This document shows, piece by piece, positions 8,638-14,681 of a stretch of DNA of 14,681 nucleotides. How positions within the stretch are numbered: position 1 is the stretch's first letter; each line of letters begins with the position of its first letter. The notes beneath the pieces were generated by a model, which was not told the DNA's origin, did no database searches, and saw nothing but the letters and a program-made list of their open reading frames with translations. Position numbers and translations under genes: made by a program. Origin of the DNA: Phascolomyces articulosus (taxonomy: Eukaryota > Mucoromycota > Mucoromycetes > Mucorales > Lichtheimiaceae); assembly GCA_025677815.1 (NCBI GenBank), contig JAIXMP010000101.1, positions 1-14,681 on the forward strand. Direction: 5' to 3'.

Positions 8638-9172
8638 TATGTTGGTAATATCACTTTAGAATACAGTATCATCCCAATTTATTGAAAATCATTCATCAAA
8701 AATAATATATTTTATATACTATTTTCTTGCTAAGTAGTAAACCAACGCAGGGTCATCATTATATGCCATACCCATAAAACTATCCCATACTGTATAGTAA
8801 GAATAATTGTTGCATAACAATTGCTTCACCCTATATAATGTAGCATTAATGTAAACCATCAAATCCAGAAAATATAACATTAATAGTAATGGCAGTAACA
8901 ATAATAGTATTAACACTTACTCTTTATGACGCGCCAGCTTTGCTTCATCATCCAACTCATCATCCAACTCATCATCAGTGTTGGTGCTTCTATTATTTTA
9001 AATTGAAAATTAATACAAGGTCATGTAATGGCAATGTATATTGAATACATCAATTGTCTTACTATACTTACTCACAGGAACGTGGTTGTTTGTTTAGAGG
9101 AAAATCATCCTTATCATCCGAATGATGATGTTTGGTGGCAAGGTTCATTTTTATGTTGGTTACAGTAGTCAT

Positions 9173-9642
9173 TGTTACTATGAAAAAGCAAGAAGTAAAA
9201 GATAAATGTTAATAAGAAATACAACAACAAAAAAAAAGAAATTGTTCTTATATACCCTCCATATTACCATTTATGAATGTTTTCAATGCATCAAAAGTGG
9301 AAATTCATGTTACTTAGAACTGCATTTTTTTTGAACTAGTCTGACCGATGATGATGATGATATGATGAATGGAGTGGTTATGAAGAAAGTTGCTTAAAAT
9401 ATTAAAAGGTAAAAAAAAATCAATGGCATATATAATTACTCTTATAGGCGATAGTATGTCCATGGATTGTTGGTTATGTGTTTAAGTCGAAATCTGGATG
9501 GTCAAAAAAACCTAAAATATAAGATATACATGTGTATCACAAGCACTGCTATGGAATATTAATAAGTAGGGCATATCACACTAGCCCTTGATTTTTATAC
9601 ACATATTTAACTTCTTTCACTTATAACAATTTTCAATTTGAA
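9173..9642. promoter_or_regulatory. divergent promoter region of CACTA-2
   Basis: This 470 bp region lies between the minus-strand start at 9172 and the plus-strand Tnp2 start at 9643, the same layout as CACTA-1. It holds a (GAT)n run at about 9347-9362 and an imperfect 16 bp palindrome, GATATACATGTGTATC, at 9523-9538. No X-box like that of CACTA-1 was seen. No gene is visible. Confidence 0.5.
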
Positions 9643-10409
9643 ATGTCTTCTGTAAAACCTTCAGTAAAGAATCGAAAACTTTGCCCTTGTAATGATTGCA
9701 AGAATCTTGCTGAATATATGCATTATCAACTTCTAGGCACTATTCATACCATTTAAATTTACAAGAAGTAGTAAGTTTTGAATTAGATTATTTTCATTTA
9801 TAAATGTTATACTTATTTCTTCATTCAGAGAAAAGCCAAAGAAAATGCACTCCAAAGAATTATAGAAACCGATCGTGTAGAAACAATAGAAATGGAGGGT
9901 AAGCAATAGCAATAGATAAAGTTATAGAGAAAAAAAATATAGAATTTAGACTAACAACACAATCTTTAGTTCCTCAAACAGACCAGCCTCCAGCTGAAAC
10001 AGATTCGGATAATGGTAAGATATTTCTCTCAGAGAATATATTGCCTGTAGCAGAAGTCGAGTTTGAGCAAAATAATTCATTTGATAATGATATGGAACAA
10101 GGCACTAACCTAGTTGCCATGGATATTAATGATGAGAGTAATGGTAAGTTTTATTAAATTTTATGATAATGAATAAAAAAAAGGAATAATTGAAAAAGCT
10201 AATAATAAAAAAAAAGCTCCTACTATGGAATCACTGTATTTATTTATGGCAGTTTTCATACTACTTTTCTGTACCTTTTTCCTTACCAATAAGGCTTCAA
10301 CTATTTTGCTTCAATATTTTAATCATCTACTTGCTGCCCTTGGCCATGCTTATTGCTTTAACACCACACCAGACACCATCAAAAAACAATTAAACTTCGT
10401 TTCATTAAC
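9643..10409 (+). pseudogene. N-terminal part of a second Tnp2-family transposase
   Basis: Exons are 9643-9770, 9829-9898, 9970-10143 and 10217-10409, with introns of 58, 71 and 73 nt, GTAAGT/GTAAGC donors and matching phases. Exon 1 carries a Cys-rich CPCNDCKN motif typical of the N-terminal finger of these transposases, then RHYSYHLNLQEV. These two parts are in different frames, implying a one-base deletion near 9735. Exons 2 and 3 encode a Gln/Asp/Glu-rich linker. Exon 4 encodes a hydrophobic helix region (YLFMAVFILLFCTFFL, then LLQYFNHLLAALG) that fits the helix region preceding the Tnp2 core and is missing in CACTA-1. The core domain is absent: the gene is cut at about 10409, where hAT-like sequence begins. 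Confidence 0.65.
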
Positions 10410-10525
10410 TAGGGTTCCCTATAAGAACTGAAGAACCAGAACCAAACCGGAACCGAACCGTAAAAGTCAGGACGGTTCCTTATAAGAATCAAATCGAACT
10501 GAACTCGGTTCTTTATATAAGAACC
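10410..10525. repeat. hAT-like terminus with GGTTC/GAACC repeats
   Basis: It begins TAGGGTTCCC and holds about a dozen GGTTC/GAACC motifs in both orientations, including three versions of a GGTTCYYTATAAGAAC hairpin (near 10412, 10472 and 10508). A TAGGGTT start with palindromic subterminal motifs fits the end of a hAT element, and it lies on the 3' side of the hAT transposase. An 8 bp target duplication could not be paired because the other end is missing. Confidence 0.5.
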
Positions 10526-10774
10526 AAAGAACTGAAAAAGTAATCTAGAATAGTAATGTAATGGTGACATTATATTTTAGAGGCTATGATTCTATGAATA
10601 AAGAATAAATGTAGAAAGTAAATGATCTTTTGTTGAGATGAAAAATATAAATGGTGGAATATAATCAAATAGGAATATTTTATTGAGGAAATATAATGGC
10701 AGAGAAACATCCAAAATAAAAAAAATAATATATAAAATAATAATATATAAAAAAATAGAGAGAAAGAAAAATAT
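10526..10774. other. AT-rich non-coding part of the hAT element
   Basis: No gene is seen. The stretch lies between the GGTTC-rich terminus and the 40 bp minisatellite and would be 3' untranslated or spacer sequence of the hAT element. Confidence 0.4.
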
Positions 10775-10876
10775 AAAAAAGAGGTAATAATATAATAATA
10801 TAAAAATATATAATAAAAAAGAGGTAATAATATAATAATATAAAAATATATAATAAAAAAGAGGTAGTAATATAAT
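10775..10876. repeat. 40 bp minisatellite, about 2.5 copies
   Basis: GAGGTAATAATATAATAATA recurs at 10781 and 10821, and a one-base-changed, truncated form starts at 10861, giving an exact 40 bp period. The two full units are identical, so the duplication is recent or homogenised. Confidence 0.9.
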
Positions 10877-10885
10877 GAGAGAGTG

Positions 10886-10887
<2 letters not shown>

Positions 10888-10915
<28 letters not shown>
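10888..10915. repeat. (AT)n microsatellite
   Basis: About 13 uninterrupted AT dinucleotides lie just downstream of the hAT coding end. Confidence 0.9.
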
Positions 10916-10918
<3 letters not shown>

Positions 10919-10929
10919 GGAGGGAAAAA

Positions 10930-11860
10930 TTACTCATCAAAATCTATCGATGACCAGGAATCCAAAAGCATAAGCCTTTGGATTGTCTCTGGTTTTAATC
11001 TGTTGCAGGTATGTGGCAATAAAAGCTGTGTTTGAGAAAAGCACCGCTCTGATGGGGTTGATGTAACTGGGACTGTGAGGTACTGGGCTACCATCTGAGC
11101 TAAATTTGGCCATTGGGTTTAGGCTTGCCAATATGAGAGTTCTGTTGCCTTTTGACAATCCACCTGCAATGTTGGTATTCATACCGCTTCTCTTAAATAC
11201 GCCTCCAATTCATCGTCATTGGAATGTGGTTGAATACCATACAGGCTGAGCAGTTGTTGTAATTGTTCATTAGCTTCTACTGTTGGTATTACTAGTCTTG
11301 GGAAATCTAACCAAGCATCTCGCACCATACTCTGGCTAAGATCTTGATATTCTTGCTCCCAATTGTTGACACTCCACCAAGAAAACTTCATATGTGGATC
11401 CAAGGCCGTTGCAACTGCATATATATGTATATCGTCGACCTTGCAATAATATTTATTAAGCTTTGACAACCCACGCTTTACAGCTACTTGTAATTCGGTT
11501 GGATAACTTTCGAGAGCTTCATCTTCCAAGGAATCCATTACGTGATTATAACGAACAATAGCCTGATTAATCGTTGTATGTCCTTTACTTGCAGAAAGTT
11601 CCATGGTTGCCCTCCAAAACTCGGCAAGTAAGGTCTTGATCTGTTCAACGCGAGTCCATTCAGCTTCGGTCAACTGGAATTCCCATAACTCCTCAATAGA
11701 CGCGCAGGTAGACGTGTATGGACCCTTTAGCATGGATGCGCGTGATAGCATTTCATATATGGAATTCCAATGGGTGGGTACATCCAATGATAACTTCAAG
11801 GTAGATGTCATCTCGATCCTTTGATGCAGCATAAACTTCTCAGTTCGTTGAGGTGAGGAT
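10930..11860 (-). pseudogene. hAT transposase, C-terminal half with dimerisation region
   Basis: The last exon appears to start at 11860 after an acceptor ATATATAG and runs in one frame to TAA at 10930-10932, about 309 codons. Visible hAT features in order are LDVPTHWNSIYEML (the LDVxTRWNSTYxML motif), W-rich helices, KYYCKVDD, AVATALDPHMKFSW (the AxxLDPRxK motif), the ELEAYLREAV junction, and the C-terminal dimerisation region PNLAQMVAQYL, VPVTSTPSERCFS, then NRLKPETIQRLMLLDSW. Two in-frame stops interrupt it, TGA at 11179-11181 and TAA at 11119-11121; the frame is otherwise continuous. The N-terminal BED zinc finger and first catalytic region are missing, so it cannot be active. hAT transposases excise and insert DNA in the nucleus, making 8 bp target duplications. 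Confidence 0.88.
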
Positions 11861-11997
11861 CTATATATTAAATATTAAATAATTGGATGGTTATTTTATA
11901 GATTTCTTTTCTTGCTTTAAATAGAGATTTTTTTTATAAAAAAATGATATTAAATACAGGATTTTGCATTCTTTTTGGTCCGCAAGGTGGAACTTTT
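11861..11997. other. AT-rich junction between hAT remnant and 22 bp array
   Basis: No gene is seen. It may contain remnants of an intron upstream of the hAT exon and one or two worn array units (GTCCGCAAGGTGGAAC at 11978-11993 resembles a unit core). Confidence 0.4.
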
Positions 11998-12603
11998 TTC
12001 GCTAATAAAAAATGATTTTTTCACTAATGAAGGGTCATTTTTTTCGCATATAAAAATATCTTTCTTCGCTTATAAGAGCTATTTTTTTCATATATAAGAG
12101 TAGATTTGTTTGCTTGTAAAGGATCGCTTTATTCGCCAATGAAAGTAGATTTGTTCGCTTGTAAAGGATCACTTTGTTCGTCAATGAAAGTAAGTTTATT
12201 CGCTTGTAAAGGATCGCTTTGTTCGCCAATGAAAGTAAGTTTATTTGCTTATAAGATCATTTTATTCACCAGTGAAAGTAAATTTATTCGCTTGTGAAAG
12301 GTGGAGATGTTCGTTAATAAAATAAGATTTTTTCACATATGAAGGGCAATAAGGTTCGTAACTGAAAGATGATGTTGTTCACTTGTGAATACAGAATTTT
12401 TCACAAGTGAAGTGGAGGTTTTTCGTGACCGGAGTTAATATTTTTTCACAAATGAATCATACATTTTTCATGTTCGAAACATAACTTTTACGTGATTAAC
12501 CAAGCCTAATTTACACAATTGAAAGAGTACATTATTCGCGTATGAAGGGATATGTTATTCGCAAATAAATTATATGATTATTCGCTTTTGATTTATATGT
12601 TTT
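11998..12603. repeat. 27-unit degenerate 22-23 bp palindromic tandem array
   Basis: The 606 bp break into 27 consecutive units of 21-23 bp (mean 22.4). Most begin TTCGC or TTCAC followed by NNRTGAAAG or NNRTAAAG and a variable AT-rich tail ending in TTT. The core TTCRCNNRTGAA is an imperfect palindrome; TTCACTTGTGAA (about 12380) and TTCACAAGTGAA (about 12402) are perfect palindromes and reverse complements of each other. Units 6-11 form three near-identical 45 bp dimers (TTCGCTTGTAAAGGATCGC then TTCGCCAATGAAAGTAAG), a higher-order repeat. Divergence rises toward both edges. Short open frames across it are side effects of the periodicity. It ends about 145 bp before the helix-turn-helix/DDE gene. 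Confidence 0.88.
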
Positions 12604-12748
12604 CTATTAAAAAAATACACAATTTTCTTTTTTTATTTGCTTATTTTGTAGCATATGTTGTACAAACTTTCGAAAGTGAGCTTTTAGTTTCTAGTTTAAG
12701 TTAAGAGTCTAAAAGTTACTCTCTTTATATCATATTTTTTTAAACAAA
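12604..12748 (+). promoter_or_regulatory. promoter region of Tc1-like transposase gene
   Basis: This is a short AT-rich leader with a TATA-like TTTATATCAT about 25 bp before the ATG. A loose inverted repeat GAGCTTTTAG (12677-12686) / CTAAAAGTTACTC (12709-12721) lies within it. Confidence 0.45.
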
Positions 12749-14295
12749 ATGCAACAACCTGATAAACGTGTTCGCTCACCTTCTCCACCAAATGAAAGTA
12801 ATGCTACTCAAAGCAAACGACATCGATCAAACAATGAAACACCTTCAACTGAAGAAATGTCTGCTGCAGACACTCTTTCGAGAATGTCTGAAGCACTAGG
12901 TTCAGTTAGCTGACTAACGCGTAATTTCAGTGAATTAAGTTTTGATGGAACTAACAACAGCGATGCTGATGGTAATTTAGAAATAATTTTTCAAAATAAT
13001 AACTCGATCACTTGGTTTAGTTTACTAGATTTGAAATAAATGAAAGTCATTGCTATAATCAGCTATGAAAATACTTATACGCTGTAAAATAATTTATTTT
13101 TGTTGCAGATACACACCAAGATAAACGCCCTCGTTTACTTGGTGAGGAAATTCAGGAAGAAGATAACGACGAAGATACCAACATGGATGCGGCAGATACT
13201 ATATCACGTAAGAAAAAAAGGGGCCCATATAATCGACAAGATCTTGATAACGCTTCAGAAGCTATAAGAGAGTTACAACAAGGAAAGTCGTCTTTGCAGG
13301 TTGCCAAAGAAAATAATATCAAGTATTCTACCTTTCGAGATCAGCAAAAGCGCTATCGAGCAACCCATTCATTAAAAACAAAAAAGCATGGGCCAGCGAA
13401 AAGAGAACTAAATGTTAACGATGCGATGTACAAGTTTTTGCTTAGATTTGTCGATCAACATAGCGTTACAGGACATCACGAAATATATGCTGAATTTATG
13501 AGAAAATTCAAGGATGTAGATGCTATGGAAGAGAAATTGAAGAAGTATGTGTCAAAGCATTTTCGCATTACAATGCAGCGTTTAAAAACGTTTCCCAAAC
13601 AACCACCCTAAGACACTCCGCAGTTCTTAGCATCGAAGGTAGCTTGTCTTCATACCCTGTATGAAAGGGGTGTTGATCCAAAACGATGTATTTTTGTTGG
13701 CGAAGGTGCATATGACACCAATGTTCGTCATACTTATGTTGACCTGAAGCAACAAGAGGGCAGAAAAGCCAAAGCAGAAGCTGAAGGCAGAAAATATGAG
13801 CCTAGGGTTAAGAAAGAGTGGGATCAATTAGCACCATTCCTTGTTTCCCTTGTTGCTGCAAGCCCTACAGAAATTCTTTGTCATACAGTCAAATACTTTA
13901 AGGGACCTACTGACGAAAGAAATATTCGTCAATTTTTACAAAGAATTTTGTTGTTAATGGATGTCAGCGATCATATAGATAAAGAATGGTCTATTATCTT
14001 CGATGATGCTCAGGAGGAGACAAAAATCATGTTGTCTGATACTGTTCGTCAACGTGGTTACAAGGTTTTCTTTCTCCCCCCGTGTGAAGAGACTATCAAT
14101 CCCATTGATGGCCTTTTTCATGATATTGTTGAACTACAATATAATAGAAAAGCTTTAGAAAAAAATGATCTGCTAGACAACTGTGAAAATCGTATGACGA
14201 AAGTCATTCATAGTTTAAAAACTACCGAAATTAATAATATATTCAAGTATTATTTTGAATGTGGATGTGAAGATTGCTTGGATAGATTTTACTGA
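12749..14295 (+). pseudogene. Tc1/mariner-like DDE transposase with N-terminal helix-turn-helix, two exons
   Basis: Exon 1 is 12749-12971 and exon 2 is 13109-14295. The 137 nt intron (GTAATT to TTGTTGCAG) joins in phase, giving a 469-residue conceptual product. The N-terminus is Ser/Pro/Asn-rich with basic patches, followed by an acidic stretch. A homeodomain-like helix-turn-helix lies at about residues 115-155 (DLDNASEAIRELQQGKSSLQVAKENNIKYSTFRDQQKRY). The DDE region includes CIFVGEGAYDTN (first acidic site, normally FVDE), WSIIFDDAQEE (second Asp) and LPPCEETINPIDGLF (the LPPYSPxLNPIE motif with an acidic third residue). The C-terminus ends CGCEDCLDRFY. TGA at 12911-12913 (codon 55) and TAA at 13609-13611 interrupt an otherwise continuous frame. 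In addition, the first catalytic Asp appears replaced by Gly, so it is inactive. Terminal inverted repeats were not found. Confidence 0.8.
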
Positions 14296-14681
14296 TGAGC
14301 TTCATTCAACTTTAACTTTACTATTGGATTTTTAAAATGTATTCTGTCTTTCATTTATTATACTGCTATATATGTTTTCTTTTTCTTCTTTTTTTGCCTG
14401 ACATATCAACAACCTTCTCTTTATTATTCTTTATTTTCTTCTATCATTGACCTCTTACTGTTATTTTTATTCTTGCTTTATCTTTCTTTTTTTTTCTCTT
14501 TTAGTACTATTAAAAAGAAATTATCCATACCTTTTATCTGTTCCTTACTAGATTAGTTGACGTTATATCCTGCTCATAGTTAATAACTAAAGTGAGTAAG
14601 CAAAAGCCTATAACTATAGAAAGATAATATTAAAAAACAATAATAAATCGATAAAATAGAGAGAAGGGTAAGAACAAAAAA
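14296..14681. other. pyrimidine-rich non-coding sequence
   Basis: This is the 3' flank of the DDE gene. From about 14347 to 14507 the plus strand is dominated by C and T, ending TTTTTTTTTCTCTTTTAG, which looks like a splice acceptor with no exon attached. No terminal inverted repeat, copy of the 22 bp array, or gene is visible before the window ends. Confidence 0.5.

Larger units (their letters stand above)
2035..9172 (-). pseudogene. acidic accessory gene of CACTA-2, four exons, split by CACTA-1
   Basis: I do not recognise the product. The reconstruction is exon 1 9172-9072 (ATG), exon 2 8989-8921, exon 3 8830-8720, exon 4 2365-2035 (TAA). Introns 1 and 2 are 82 and 90 nt, with GTAAGT donors and AG acceptors, and all phases match. 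Intron 3 (donor GTATAT at 8719, acceptor ATAG at 2369-2366) would be about 88 nt once the 6.3 kb CACTA-1 insertion is removed. The conceptual product is 203 residues: a His/Asp-rich start, a repeated DDEL motif, a Tyr-rich middle (YSYYTVWDSFMGMAY), then a Glu/Asp-rich C-terminal region. Four in-frame TAG codons lie at the exon 3/4 junction and within exon 4. If intron 3 is not real, exons 1-3 alone give an intact 93-residue protein ending at the TAG at 8719. It diverges from the Tnp2 fragment at 9643. Confidence 0.55.
1597..10409. mobile_element. older CACTA-like element (CACTA-2), interrupted and truncated
   Basis: This is inferred from a divergent gene pair that mirrors the one in CACTA-1: a spliced minus-strand acidic gene (2035-9172) and a plus-strand Tnp2-type transposase N-terminal part (9643-10409), separated by a 470 bp shared promoter. 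A CACTA-like terminus lies at 1597. The element is split by CACTA-1 (2372-8634) and cut at 10410 by hAT-like sequence. Neither the rest of its transposase nor a right terminus is present in the window. The Tnp2 fragment is solid. Assigning the minus-strand gene and the 1597 terminus to the same element is inference. Confidence 0.45.
10410..11860 (-). mobile_element. truncated hAT transposon
   Basis: A candidate hAT terminus at 10410, simple repeats, and the C-terminal half of a hAT transposase on the minus strand are all present. The element is inserted in, or replaces, the rest of the CACTA-2 transposase gene. Its 5' half (the BED finger, the first catalytic part and the other terminus) is absent; sequence beyond 11860 is AT-rich and then becomes the 22 bp array. 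The element is dead. Confidence 0.6.

Noticed and set aside
8340..8672. 110-residue minus-strand ORF MILYSKVI...
   Set aside because: It runs across the CACTA-1 terminus and its subterminal repeats, so it is a chimera created by the insertion. Only a Lys/Arg-rich stretch at its end could be of interest.
10680..10940. Minus-strand ORF rich in Tyr, Ile and Phe
   Set aside because: It is a translation of the 40 bp minisatellite and the (AT)n run, with no domain or composition of a real membrane protein.
10937..11182. 81-residue minus-strand ORF starting MNTNIAGG
   Set aside because: It is out of frame with the hAT transposase. The frame of the upstream hAT exon continues through two stops and gives a complete hAT dimerisation motif instead.
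12035..12297. Overlapping short ORFs on both strands with repeated NKAILYKR or FACKGSL motifs
   Set aside because: These are direct products of the 22-23 bp tandem array; a 45 bp dimer keeps any frame open. There is no sign of selection on codons.
11998..12603. CRISPR array
   Set aside because: The repeats are only about 12 bp, degenerate and palindromic, the fillers are about 10 bp, and the context is eukaryotic with no cas genes.
14490..14510. Splice acceptor and start of another gene
   Set aside because: A strong pyrimidine tract ends in TTTTAG, but the following sequence has stops in all frames within a short distance and no donor partner was found.

Overview
The window looks like a transposon graveyard in an AT-rich eukaryotic nuclear genome. 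It is most likely fungal, and I would guess an early-diverging (Mucoromycota-like) fungus. The reasons are: no bacterial operon structure, introns of about 58 to 137 nt with GTAAGT/GTGAGT-type donors and pyrimidine-AG acceptors in every coding region, and four different cut-and-paste DNA transposon genes (two Tnp2/CACTA, one hAT, one Tc1/mariner-like DDE). The lineage is inferred from style only. No host housekeeping gene, rRNA or true tRNA gene is visible.

Layout. 1-285 is AT-saturated sequence with no clear gene. 286-893 and 971-1594 are two direct copies of a ~615 bp repeat; they differ mainly by transitions, and each carries a tRNA-like B-box. A candidate older CACTA element (CACTA-2) starts at 1597. 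It carries a minus-strand accessory gene (exons 9172-8719 plus 2365-2035) and a divergent plus-strand Tnp2 transposase fragment (9643-10409). A younger, nearly complete CACTA element (CACTA-1, 2372-8634, 6263 bp) sits inside an ~88 nt intron of that accessory gene. It has CACTRTGGGAAA terminal inverted repeats and a TAA target-site duplication. Inside it a minus-strand acidic/RGG-box gene (4013-2747) and a plus-strand Tnp2 transposase gene (4443-7811) diverge from a shared 429 bp promoter that contains a perfect RFX-type X-box palindrome.

At 10410 the CACTA-2 transposase is cut off by a decayed hAT element. This has a GGTTC-rich end and a minus-strand hAT transposase C-terminal half with a complete dimerisation region, and it is truncated near 11860. 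Next comes a 27-unit array of degenerate 22-23 bp repeats (11998-12603), each built around an imperfect palindrome TTCRCNNRTGAA. A two-exon Tc1/mariner-like transposase gene with an N-terminal helix-turn-helix follows (12749-14295), then pyrimidine-rich non-coding DNA.

Almost every gene is broken by nonsense codons rather than indels: four TGA in the CACTA-1 accessory gene, four TAG in the CACTA-2 accessory gene, TGA plus TAA in both the hAT and the Tc1-like gene. Together with the transition-biased repeat pair this suggests C-to-T decay (RIP-like mutation or methyl-cytosine deamination). The most unusual items are the palindromic 22-mer array beside the helix-turn-helix/DDE gene, the X-box in the CACTA promoter, and the transposon-in-a-transposon-intron nesting.
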